From the NCBI GenBank assembly GCA_964641665.1, contig CAZXKO010000095.1, forward strand, positions 33,914-97,913: 64,000 nt of DNA. The letters run 5' to 3'. The notes under the pieces are model-generated. The model did not search any database. It had not been told where the DNA came from and worked only from the letters and a program-made list of their open reading frames with translations. Shown one piece after another: positions 1 to 7,701 of this stretch. The position numbers were made by a program, and so were the translations under genes. Every line of letters starts with the position of its first letter. Position 1 is the first letter of the stretch. This stretch comes from Gp1-AA133 sp964641665. GTDB taxonomy: Bacteria; Acidobacteriota; Terriglobia; Terriglobales; Acidobacteriaceae.

Positions 1-1
1 C

Positions 2-643
2 CACGAATTCGGCCACCTCATGCACAACATCCTCGGCGGACAGCAGGCCTGGAGCGGCGTCAGCGGTTTTGCTACCGAAGGCGACTTCGTCGAGGCTCCC
101 TCGCAGATGCTCGAGGAGTTCTTCCGCGATCCCGCCATCCTTCAATCTTTTGCGAAGCACTATCAGACCAATGAAGTCCTGACCCTCGACCTGATCGAGA
201 AAATGAACCGGGCCAGCGCCTTCGGCCGGGCCCGCTGGGTACAGGGGCAACTCTTCTACTCCAGCTACTCCCTCGATCTGCACGACCGCTCCCCCGAAGG
301 ATTGGATCTCGACGCCGTTCTCCGCACCGACTTCGGACGCTTCATTCCCTACCCCTTCGTGGAAGGCAATCACATGTATGCCGCCTTCGGCCATCTCGTT
401 GGCTACAACTCGAACTACTACACCTACCTGCTCGACAAAGTCATCGCGCTCGACTTCTTCAGCCAGTTCGATCAGAAAAATTTGCTGGATGGCGAAGCTG
501 CCATGCGCTATCGCCGCACAGTCCTCGAACCAGGTGGCTCAAAACCCGGAACCGAACTGATCCGCGGATTCCTGGGCCGTCCCCAGAACTTGGACGCCTT
601 CAAGACTTGGATGGGAGGAGAGTTTCGCGATACTGCGAAATAG
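2..643 (+). CDS. M3-family zinc oligopeptidase, C-terminal part (5' truncated)
   Basis: The reading frame is already open at the window edge, so the true start lies upstream. The first visible residues are HEFGH, the HExxH zinc and catalytic motif of thimet-oligopeptidase-like M3 metallopeptidases. It is followed by the family's conserved stretch containing EAPSQMLEEFF, where the downstream Glu supplies the third zinc ligand, and by a helical C-terminus with FGHLVGYNSNYYTYLLDK. About 213 residues remain out of a usual 650-700. Members cleave short peptides. Whether this one is cytosolic or secreted cannot be judged without its N-terminus. Confidence 0.9.
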   Translation, partial: HEFGHLMHNILGGQQAWSGVSGFATEGDFVEAPSQMLEEFFRDPAILQSFAKHYQTNEVLTLDLIEKMNRASAFGRARWVQGQLFYSSYSLDLHDRSPEGLDLDAVLRTDFGRFIPYPFVEGNHMYAAFGHLVGYNSNYYTYLLDKVIALDFFSQFDQKNLLDGEAAMRYRRTVLEPGGSKPGTELIRGFLGRPQNLDAFKTWMGGEFRDTAK

Positions 644-843
644 GAAGGTCGGAATCGTCGCCGCGCATGGCGGGGCTCTTAACCCCAGGTTGATCGGTCG
701 CGATCCCGATCTGCGAACGGATCTCGGTCATTCCAGCTGGGGTAAAACGCGGTGCCTCGGCCCACCGTTTTTCGCAGCGCCCTCTGCGGCCTTTCTTTGC
801 GACCTCAGCGGTTAAAAGCTTTCCCGGTCACCTCGGACTCGCT

Positions 844-1179
844 CTAGAACGAAGCCACCGCCGCATCGTCGTCCGGAAAAATCTCGAACAAATTCAGCAC
901 CCCCACCAGCCGCAGCGTCTTGACCGCGAACTCCGAAGGACTGACCAGCTTGATGTTCACCCCGCGTTGTCTGGCCGACGCCAGAAACCGCACCAGCAGA
1001 CCGATTCCGCTGGAATCAATCATGGGAACCTCGGCAAGATTGACCGCGATCCGAGTCTCTTCGTTCTTCAGCGCCTCCTCCAGGGTCTGACGCAGGCTGT
1101 CCAAAGCTGGCCCCATCCGCAGGGGTCCTTTCAGGTGCACCAACTGTACTTGCGAGCGCTTTCGTACGTTAATGTCCAA
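844..1179 (-). CDS. STAS-domain anti-anti-sigma factor
   Basis: This 111-residue protein is a single STAS domain. The motif IDSSGIG at about residues 54-60 carries the serine phosphorylated in RsbV/SpoIIAA-type antagonists. Such proteins bind an anti-sigma kinase (RsbW/SpoIIAB type) and release a sigma factor or output partner. The start is TTG at 1177-1179, preceded by an AAGGGGA-like ribosome binding site. No kinase gene adjoins it. The nearest RsbW-type kinase in the window is at 57659, with its own STAS partner, so this copy is either an orphan or acts in trans. Confidence 0.85.
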   Translation of the reverse strand: MDINVRKRSQVQLVHLKGPLRMGPALDSLRQTLEEALKNEETRIAVNLAEVPMIDSSGIGLLVRFLASARQRGVNIKLVSPSEFAVKTLRLVGVLNLFEIFPDDDAAVASF

Positions 1180-1797
1180 GCCGTCCCCTTCCGATCACTG
1201 CCGCCGCCGCGCCACCGTGCAAAACCCTGAATCCGCGAGCGCGCTCAACTTACGGGAAACAGACGAGCTTTGCAAGCAGACCGGCTGTACTTCCCTTCCA
1301 ACGGTGGTTCGCACGCATCCACGCCGGCGCTCTCCGCGCTGGAACGAAACCTACCCCGCCATCCAAAATTAATTTTTCATCCTCACCAATCGAAAGATTT
1401 GCCATAATGCCCTCCCCCCTCGCGGAGGACCTATGCCTGTCTCGACCGCCCGGGCCCCGCAGTTTCGCTTTAACGTCGCTGTCGTGACCGCCGACGACTC
1501 GATGAGTCAAGAGGCGGACGCTTGCCTGCCAGAATGGTCGAAATCACGCGCCTTGTGACCGTTACACTCATGCCAACGAAATGTTGCTCGACCAGACTGT
1601 ACGCTCTCGCTCGTTCAGCGGCAATTGTTGATAGCGGACCGTGTGTAACTACCTGCCCTGGTCCTGTTCATTCCCGACACCGGCCGTCCCGAATGACCTC
1701 GCTCGCTGTACCTTTTCTGGCCTGTCTTTTGTCGATGACTGGGCGGGAAGGGGAGCCCGAACGATTTAGGGAATGTCGAAAGTGCGTTCCTAAGAAT
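1180..1797. other. gene-poor interval between the STAS gene and tRNA-Gly
   Basis: This 618 bp stretch has no long convincing coding frame. It holds one short ORF with a ribosome-binding-like GGAGGA (1433-1558, listed separately), preceded by a CATAAT box at 1403-1408. The overlapping longer frames have arginine/proline-rich compositions typical of non-coding reads of GC-rich DNA. Confidence 0.5.
1433..1558 (+). CDS. possible 41-residue small protein
   Basis: ATG at 1433 follows GGAGGA (1424-1429), and a CATAAT box (1403-1408) lies upstream. The product starts MPVSTARAPQFRFNVAVV and has no recognisable domain or membrane segment. The ribosome binding site is close (3 nt) to the start. It could be the remnant of a longer gene broken by frameshift, since nothing downstream continues the frame. 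Evidence is limited to signals and isolation in a gap. Confidence 0.25.
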   Translation: MPVSTARAPQFRFNVAVVTADDSMSQEADACLPEWSKSRAL

Positions 1798-1872
1798 TGG
1801 AGCGGGAGACCGGGATCGAACCGGCGACATCCAGCTTGGGAAGCTGGCGTTCTACCGCTGAACTACTCCCGC
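1798..1872 (-). tRNA. tRNA-Gly (anticodon CCC)
   Basis: On the minus strand the sequence folds as a full cloverleaf. The 7-bp acceptor is GCGGGAG/CTCCCGC, the D arm contains AGCGGTA, and the anticodon stem CCAGC/GCTGG encloses loop TTCCCAA (anticodon CCC). The T arm contains GGTTCGATCC. The discriminator T is followed by an encoded CCA at 1798-1800. The anticodon reads the GGG glycine codon. It lies between the STAS gene and the amidase gene, and is transcribed away from the latter. Confidence 0.95.
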
Positions 1873-2026
1873 TCGGCTAAGGCTGAGACTACCACCGCTC
1901 CAAGCCTCCACGCAATAAGCGCACAACTTGCCAGTCCCGGTCTTCTCAACCGCAGGGCCCCGCCCGCTTCGTGCAAACTCCTCCGCCCCTGCGTTAGTAT
2001 CGTTCCCGCTCCAGGAGAGACAAATC

Positions 2027-3694
2027 TTGAAGACTCGAAAGAAGGATGCCTCCGGCCCCGCGAGCAATCGCCGCGACTTCCTGCACACCGGACTGGCCGG
2101 CGGCGCAGCCGCCCTCGTCTATCCCGCTCTGGCTGCTGCGCGCGAGCTGCCAGCGCCTCCCTCCGCACCACCGCCCGTCAAGGACTTCGAGCTGGACGAG
2201 GTCCCCATCGACGTGCTGCAGGACGGCATGAAGTCAGGCCAGCATACTTCGCGCTCCATCACCGAAAAATACTTGCAGCGCATCGCCGAAATCGACAAGC
2301 AAGGGCCGTCCGTCAACAGCATCATCGAACTGAATCCCGACGCGCTCGATATCGCCGACTCGCTCGACCGCGAGCGCAGGGCCAAAGCCGCCCGCGGCCC
2401 GCTCCACGGCATCCCAATCCTGGTCAAAGACAACATCGACACCGCCGACAAGATGATGACCACCGCTGGCTCGCTGGCCCTGGTCGGCGCTCCCAAACCG
2501 CCGAAGGATTCCTTCGTTGTCCAGAAACTCCGCCAGGCCGGCGCCGTGATTCTCGGCAAGACCAACTTAAGCGAGTGGGCCAACATTCGCTCCGGTCATT
2601 CCACCAGCGGATGGAGCGCGCGCGGCGGCCTCACGAAAAATCCCTACGTCCTCGACCGCAATCCCTGCGGCTCCAGTTCCGGCACCGGCGCAGGCATCTC
2701 CGCCAATCTTGCCGCTGCCGGCATCGGCACTGAAACCGACGGCTCCATCGTCTGCCCGTCTTCCGCCAACGGACTCGCGGGCATCAAGCCAACCGTCGGC
2801 CTGGTCAGCCGCACTGGCATCGTCCCCATCTCGCACAGCCAGGACGGCGCTGGTCCCATGTGCCGCACCGTGCGCGATGCCGCCATCCTCCTCGGCGTCC
2901 TCACCGGAATCGATCCCGACGACAGCTACACCGCAGACAGCCAAGGCAAGTCCTTCACCAACTACACCCAGTTTCTCGATCTCAATGGACTCAAAGGCGC
3001 CCGCATTGGCGCGGCCCGAAAATACTTCGGCTTCAACGAAGGTGTGGATGCCATCATGGCGGAGGCGATCGACATCATGAAAAAGCAGGGCGCGACCATC
3101 GTTGACCCCGCCGATATCGACACCTTCGGCAAGTTCGACGACACCGAAGCCATCGTGTTGAATTACGAGTTAAAGGCCGACATCGCGAAATACCTGGCGC
3201 GGCTTGGACCGGCCTGCCCTGTAAAGAACCTGGCGGACCTGATTGATTTCAACAACCGCAACGCGCAAAAAGAAATGCCGTACTTCGGTCAGGACATTTT
3301 TACCAAGTCCCAGGAGAAGGGGCCCCTGACCACCCGTGAGTACGTCGACGCTCTGGAGAAGAACCATCGCCTGACGCGCACCGAGGGGATCGACGCGGTG
3401 ATGGACAAGAACAAGCTGGACGCGCTCGTCGCACCCACCGGCAGCCCCGCCTGGCTTACCGATCTTGTAAACGGCGATCACTTCGCAGGCGGAAGTTCAA
3501 ACGCGGCGGCAGTCGCCGGCTACCCCAATATCAACGTAAGCGCAGGAATGATGTTCGGCCTACCGGTAGGAATCTCATTCTTCGGACGCGCCTGGAGCGA
3601 GCCCACGCTGATCAAGCTGGCCTACGCCTTCGAGCAGGCGACCCAAGTCCGCAAACCCCCAAAATTCCTGCCGGCTGTCGACTACTCCCGTTAG
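2027..3694 (+). CDS. TAT-exported amidase (amidase-signature family)
   Basis: Start TTG at 2027 follows AGGAGA (2013-2018). It gives 555 residues beginning with a twin-arginine signal: NRRDFLHTGLAGG at about residues 14-26, then a hydrophobic stretch to Ala-37. The mature enzyme shows the amidase-signature core: Lys in PILVKDNID (about K134), the cis-Ser region CGSSSGTGAG (about 214-223) and the nucleophile Ser in ETDGSIVCP (about S240). The family hydrolyses carboxamides, and the substrate cannot be read from sequence. A folded, TAT-exported periplasmic enzyme is predicted. Longer upstream frames overlap the tRNA and are not credible. Confidence 0.9.
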   Translation: MKTRKKDASGPASNRRDFLHTGLAGGAAALVYPALAAARELPAPPSAPPPVKDFELDEVPIDVLQDGMKSGQHTSRSITEKYLQRIAEIDKQGPSVNSIIELNPDALDIADSLDRERRAKAARGPLHGIPILVKDNIDTADKMMTTAGSLALVGAPKPPKDSFVVQKLRQAGAVILGKTNLSEWANIRSGHSTSGWSARGGLTKNPYVLDRNPCGSSSGTGAGISANLAAAGIGTETDGSIVCPSSANGLAGIKPTVGLVSRTGIVPISHSQDGAGPMCRTVRDAAILLGVLTGIDPDDSYTADSQGKSFTNYTQFLDLNGLKGARIGAARKYFGFNEGVDAIMAEAIDIMKKQGATIVDPADIDTFGKFDDTEAIVLNYELKADIAKYLARLGPACPVKNLADLIDFNNRNAQKEMPYFGQDIFTKSQEKGPLTTREYVDALEKNHRLTRTEGIDAVMDKNKLDALVAPTGSPAWLTDLVNGDHFAGGSSNAAAVAGYPNINVSAGMMFGLPVGISFFGRAWSEPTLIKLAYAFEQATQVRKPPKFLPAVDYSR

Positions 3695-3726
3695 ACCTGC
3701 TTTGAAGTCGGAGGTTCAAGAGATTC

Positions 3727-3774
3727 TGTCATCCTGAGCGAACTGAGGCGAACGCCGAACGTAGTCGAAGGACC
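3727..3774 (+). repeat. dispersed repeat, family A (TGTCATCC...GGACC), copy 1
   Basis: A roughly 48 bp element begins TGTCATCC and ends GTAGTCGAAGGACC. Related copies are at 6070-6117 (same strand) and 21484-21533 (opposite strand). It sits in the convergent gap between the amidase and the ABC permease. Confidence 0.7.
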
Positions 3775-3836
3775 CCGCGTTTCGCGTGCGATATCACGAG
3801 CCCCGACGACTTTTCCACCACTGCAGCATCTAATCC

Positions 3837-4949
3837 TCAAGCCCACCGAAACCACCGCAGCGCCAGCACAAACGAAATCCCTCCCCACAGCCCCAGCACC
3901 AGCAGCCGCCCCGCTTGCGCCCGCAACGGCGTCCCCTCCAGAATCGTCGCCCGCAACGCATCGTTCAGCGCCGTCAGCGGCAGCGCCTTGATGAACGGCT
4001 GCACCACCGCCGGAAACCGCTCATAAGAGAAGAACACCCCTGAGAAAATCCACATCGGCATCATCACCAGGTTGATCAGCCCGCTGATGCTCTCAATCTT
4101 CTGTGCCCGGCTCGCCGTCAGCAGACCCACACCCCCAAACGTCACTGACCCCAGCGCACCCAGCAACGCAATCGAGAGGTACGACCCCAGCACCCGCATA
4201 TGAAAGAAGATCACGCCAAACCCCAGCAGCAGCCCGACCTCGACAACCATCAGCACAATCCGGCTCGACATGATCGCCAGCAGAAAGTCGCTCCGCCGCA
4301 TCGGCGTCCCCACAAACCGCTTCAGCAACTTCCTCTGGCGCATATCCACCAGCGAGAACCCGACCCCCCACATCCCGGAGTTCATCAGGTTCATCCCCAG
4401 CAGCCCCGGAATCAGGAAGTCGATGTAGCGCGACCCCGGCTCCGACGAAGCCACCGTCGTCGTCACAATCGAATCCTTGCGCCCCGCCGCCGCCTGCAAA
4501 ACGTCGTCCACCTCGGCGTGCGACAACACGCTCTCCGGCCGCGCCGGATCGTAACGGTATTCCAGCCCGCCCTTTCCGTCCGGCAGCACCACCATGTCGA
4601 ACTTGCCCAGCCGCAGGCCCTGCAACGCCGCCGTCTCATCCATCGCCCGCGCGCGAATCGACGAACTCCGCGACGAGCCCTGGATCATCGCCAGCACATT
4701 CTCCGTGCCCTGCCCCGGCACAATCGCAATCGAAGTCACATCGGCCGGCTTGTTGCGGAAGGCAATCCCCAGCCCCAGCGCCAGCAGGATCGGAAATACA
4801 AACACCCAGAACACGACTTCCGGCTCACGCTTCAACTCCTTCATACGCGCCATGAGCAGGTGCGTGAACCCAGCCCACCGGCCATTCGGTGGAGGCGCCG
4901 CCGCCCGCTGCTTGAACCCCACCGGTGGTGCTTGCTGCGCAACCGTCAT
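3837..4949 (-). CDS. ABC-2 type transporter permease
   Basis: This protein of about 370 residues has an N-terminal membrane helix (VVFWVFVFPILLALGLGIAF), a long extracytoplasmic loop of about 150 residues and five further hydrophobic helices including the GLINLVMMPMWIFSGVFFSY segment. That is the ABC2_membrane_3 architecture. The ATG at 4949 is preferred over the in-frame TTG at 4964 because GGAG lies about 9 nt upstream. It follows the ATPase gene at 4984 by about 34 nt, so the two form an exporter operon. Relatives export drugs, lipids or polysaccharide; the substrate here is unknown. Confidence 0.88.
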   Translation of the reverse strand: MTVAQQAPPVGFKQRAAAPPPNGRWAGFTHLLMARMKELKREPEVVFWVFVFPILLALGLGIAFRNKPADVTSIAIVPGQGTENVLAMIQGSSRSSSIRARAMDETAALQGLRLGKFDMVVLPDGKGGLEYRYDPARPESVLSHAEVDDVLQAAAGRKDSIVTTTVASSEPGSRYIDFLIPGLLGMNLMNSGMWGVGFSLVDMRQRKLLKRFVGTPMRRSDFLLAIMSSRIVLMVVEVGLLLGFGVIFFHMRVLGSYLSIALLGALGSVTFGGVGLLTASRAQKIESISGLINLVMMPMWIFSGVFFSYERFPAVVQPFIKALPLTALNDALRATILEGTPLRAQAGRLLVLGLWGGISFVLALRWFRWA

Positions 4950-4983
4950 ACCTGCCGACTCCAATCTCCGGTCGCCACCCGGT

Positions 4984-5916
4984 TCACTCCTCGCGCAGAT
5001 GCCGCCCTGTCAGGCGCACGAACACATCTTCCAGACTCGCCTGCCGGGTGGTAAGGTGCACGAGTTCCTCACCCCGCTTCCCCACTGCATCCAGCAACGC
5101 GGGAATTGTGAGGTGAGGCTCGCGCACGCTGAGCGAAAACAATCCTTCTTCGTCGCGAACCGAGTCCACGCCCGGCAGCGCCTTCCACGCGCAAATGGCA
5201 TTTCCATCCGCATTTCCGCTGACGCTGAATTCCACCACGTGATGCCCGCCCAGCCGCTCGATCAGCTCCGCCGGTGTGCCTTCCGCGATGATCACTCCGT
5301 GGTCCACGATCGCCAGCCGATCACAGAGCCGCTCCGCTTCGTCCATATAGTGCGTCGTCAGCAACACCGTCCCACCCGCCCGTTGGAACGCCCGAATGAT
5401 GTCCCAAAGTTGCCGCCGGCTCTGCGGGTCCAGCCCGGTCGTTGGCTCATCGAGAAACAAAATCTTCGGATTGCCCGCCAGCGCCGTCGCCACCGCCAGC
5501 CTCTGCCGCTGTCCGCCCGAAAGCTTTCCCACCCACGAGTCGGCCTTTTCCGTCAGCTGCAACTGCTCCAGAACTTCGCCGCTCGAACGTGGTTCGCGAT
5601 AGAAGCTGGCGAACAGTTCAATGGTCTCGCGCACCGTCAGCTTTTCCGAAAGCCGGGTCTCCTGTAATGAGATCCCCAGCTGCTCGCGCAGATCGCGTTC
5701 ATGACTTCCCCAATTCTGCCCCAGGATCGTGACCTCGCCGGATGTCGGCGCCAGCAGCCCTTCCAGGATTTCGATGGTGGTGGTCTTGCCCGCGCCGTTC
5801 GGACCGAGCAGTCCGAAACACTCCCCCGCGTCAATGGCGAGGTTCAGCCCGCGGACGGCCTCGACCTTGCCGTCGTAAGTCTTGCGCAAATCCTTACATT
5901 GAATAGCGGTCCCCAC
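4984..5916 (-). CDS. ABC transporter ATP-binding protein
   Basis: This 310-residue nucleotide-binding subunit has Walker A GPNGAGKTT, the Q-loop region, signature LSGGQRQR, Walker B ILFLDEPTTGLD and switch His in LLTTHYMDEAE. It also has the roughly 80-residue C-terminal extension typical of DrrA/NatA-like exporters. It starts with GTG at 5914-5916. It powers the permease encoded just downstream. A single ATPase gene with a single permease gene suggests a homodimeric half-transporter arrangement. Confidence 0.92.
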   Translation of the reverse strand: MGTAIQCKDLRKTYDGKVEAVRGLNLAIDAGECFGLLGPNGAGKTTTIEILEGLLAPTSGEVTILGQNWGSHERDLREQLGISLQETRLSEKLTVRETIELFASFYREPRSSGEVLEQLQLTEKADSWVGKLSGGQRQRLAVATALAGNPKILFLDEPTTGLDPQSRRQLWDIIRAFQRAGGTVLLTTHYMDEAERLCDRLAIVDHGVIIAEGTPAELIERLGGHHVVEFSVSGNADGNAICAWKALPGVDSVRDEEGLFSLSVREPHLTIPALLDAVGKRGEELVHLTTRQASLEDVFVRLTGRHLREE

Positions 5917-6223
5917 CCCCGCATTCTAGCGCACGCCCCAGCGTGTAGCGCTGGCGTCCCGCCCTGAGCGCAGTCGAAGGGTCCCGCCGGCTGTCGCGAG
6001 GGCGTCTCGCCCTCGCCCTGGGAGCATAGGAAAATGCGTTATCCAGAATCCATGCAACCAAAATAGAACTGTCATCCCAAGTGCAGTGAGGCGTCAGCCG
6101 AACGAAGTCGAGGGACCTTGTGTTCTTTTCCACCGCCACTGTCCGGCGTTGAATCCCCTCGCACTGCACCATCGCTTGCCTCCCGGAGCTATAATCCGTC
6201 GTCCGCCGGAAGCGAGGATCCGC
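5917..6223. other. divergent intergenic region with repeats and a -10 box
   Basis: The 307 bp between the ABC genes and the VOC gene contain a GCCCTGAGCGCAGTCGAAGG element (5961-5981, the reverse relative of copies inside mutS and at 32082). A nearby GAGGGCGTCTCGCCCTC hairpin and repeat family A copy 2 (6070-6117) follow. A consensus TATAAT at 6190-6195 lies 28 nt before the VOC start; its -35 is poor. Confidence 0.55.
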
Positions 6224-7282
6224 TTGAAGAACACTCATCGATCAAACTTGGTGCTGGGCTTGACCGCCCTCGTCGCTGTAGCAATCCTCGCGGCAGCAGG
6301 TTCCGCGGCAAACGATCAAACAGCCGCCCCGGCGCTCGACCCTTCCCTCTACCACCACGTCGCTCAAGTCACCTGGGTCGTCGCCGACGTCGATCGCATC
6401 GCCGACTACTGGCAGCATCTCGGCATCCACGACACCCATCGCGACGGCGTCGTGAACCTCCCGAACCTCACCTATCAGGGCAAGCCCGACCCCGCGAGCG
6501 TGAAGCAGATCACCGCTCAAGTTGACGCCCTCGAGATCCGCTGGATTCAGCCCGTAAAAGGCGGCAAGTTCTGGCAAGACGCCCTGCAGAAACGCGGCGA
6601 CGGCATCCGAGTGCTGAGCTACGAAGCGCGCTCGTCCCAGGAATTCGACGACCAGATCAAATACTTCGCCTCAAAAGGCGTGGGCGTTCTTGCGGAAAAC
6701 AGTTGGCAGGGTCACGCCGGAAAAGGCCGCTTCGCTTATCTCGACACCACTGCCCAGGGCGGCGGAAACGCGATTGGCCTGATTGACGATCCCGACGCGC
6801 GCGCCCACGCCTCCGCCCCCAGTACCGCGAACGACTATCCCGTCAGCAAGATCACCCACTTCGCCTGGGTCGTCAACGACGTGCGCCAGGTCGACGCCTA
6901 CTACACCGGCCTCGGCTTCAAGCCCTTTTCCGCCATCGACCACAACATCAGCCTCGACCGCATCTATCGCGGCCAGCCCGGCGTCTACGAAATGTGGCTT
7001 GGCTGGGACCGCACCGGCGACGCGCCCTTTGAGTGGGTGCAGCAGATCACAGGTCCTGACGTTTACGTCGAATACCAGAAAGCCCACGGCGAAGGATTCC
7101 ATCACTTGGGCGTGAATGTTACCGACATGGACGAGGCCATCCAGCTGATGACCACACGAGGCGCCCCGCCCACGCAGCTAGCAGCCTGGAAGACCGCGAA
7201 AGGCAACAAAGGCCGCGCCGTCTACCTCGACACCGACCCCCACGGCGGCGTAACCCTGGAACTGATCTACAGCCCGCAATAG
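6224..7282 (+). CDS. secreted protein with two VOC (glyoxalase-like) domains
   Basis: Start TTG at 6224 follows a GCGAGG element and gives 352 residues. A Sec-type signal peptide covers about residues 1-30 (LVLGLTALVAVAILAAAGSA). Two VOC domains follow: one beginning HHVAQVTWVVADVDRIADYW, and one beginning ITHFAWVVNDVRQVDAYY and ending with DPHGGVTLELIY. VOC proteins bind metal with paired beta-alpha-beta-beta-beta units and include glyoxalases, extradiol dioxygenases and antibiotic-binding proteins. An exported member is less usual; the reaction is unassigned. It appears monocistronic, with TATAAT at 6190-6195. Confidence 0.8.
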   Translation: MKNTHRSNLVLGLTALVAVAILAAAGSAANDQTAAPALDPSLYHHVAQVTWVVADVDRIADYWQHLGIHDTHRDGVVNLPNLTYQGKPDPASVKQITAQVDALEIRWIQPVKGGKFWQDALQKRGDGIRVLSYEARSSQEFDDQIKYFASKGVGVLAENSWQGHAGKGRFAYLDTTAQGGGNAIGLIDDPDARAHASAPSTANDYPVSKITHFAWVVNDVRQVDAYYTGLGFKPFSAIDHNISLDRIYRGQPGVYEMWLGWDRTGDAPFEWVQQITGPDVYVEYQKAHGEGFHHLGVNVTDMDEAIQLMTTRGAPPTQLAAWKTAKGNKGRAVYLDTDPHGGVTLELIYSPQ

Positions 7283-7330
7283 CTCCGACGCCTCGCTCCG
7301 ACGCCTCGGCGACTAGACCCTGTCTACCTT

Positions 7331-7379
7331 GTCATTCCGACGCGCGAGCGCAGCGAGCCAGGAGGAATCTGCTTTTTCC
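7331..7379 (+). repeat. 49-bp direct repeat, copy 1
   Basis: Begins GTCATTCCGACGCGCGAGCG and ends in GCTTTTTCC. A near-identical copy lies about 290 bp downstream at 7625-7673 in the same orientation. Both are in the 420 bp gap between the VOC and inositol-phosphate synthase genes, which otherwise shows no coding frame I can support. Confidence 0.75.
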
Positions 7380-7458
7380 GTCTTTGAATTCGGGCTCGCA
7401 ACTCGACCCGAATTTTTCGCCTGGAGAAGGGCGACTTCAGCATGCGGGAAATGAGGGC

Positions 7459-7495
7459 TTCGTATCAGGGCGCGCCTTCAGGCGCGCCGTTCAAG
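7459..7495 (+). repeat. palindromic repeat family B, copy 1
   Basis: Core palindrome GGCGCGCCTTCAGGCGCGCC (7469-7488) with the flank TTCGTATCAG. The reverse complement of 32004-32038 has the same flank and a matching core (TTCGTGTCAG, then GGTGCGCCTCCAGGCGCACC). A second small palindrome CGGCTTCAGCCG follows at 7508-7519. Confidence 0.7.
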
Positions 7496-7624
7496 CGCAA
7501 GAAAAAACGGCTTCAGCCGCGGTTGCGAACTCTTCCCCACCGCCGCGGTCCAGATCGAGTGGCAAGCAGTCCAAGGCTCAGAAACCGGAAAACTCTCCGA
7601 TCGGAAGCTGGCTCCCACTCTTTT

Positions 7625-7673
7625 GTCATTCCGACGCGCGAGCGCAGCGGGCCAGGGAGATTCTGCTTTTCCC
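7625..7673 (+). repeat. 49-bp direct repeat, copy 2
   Basis: Second copy of the element at 7331-7379, differing at a few positions (GGGCCAGGGAGATT against GAGCCAGGAGGAATC). It ends about 30 bp before the stop codon of the convergent inositol-phosphate synthase gene, so it may lie in that transcript's 3' region. Confidence 0.75.
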
Positions 7674-7701
7674 CAGCCGTCCCGGAACGCAGCCCCTCAC
7701 C

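Noticed and set aside
1522..2733. 403-codon plus-strand open frame overlapping the tRNA and the amidase gene
   Set aside because: It overlaps the amidase, which has clear catalytic motifs, and runs through a tRNA. Its Arg/Pro-rich composition is typical of an out-of-frame read.
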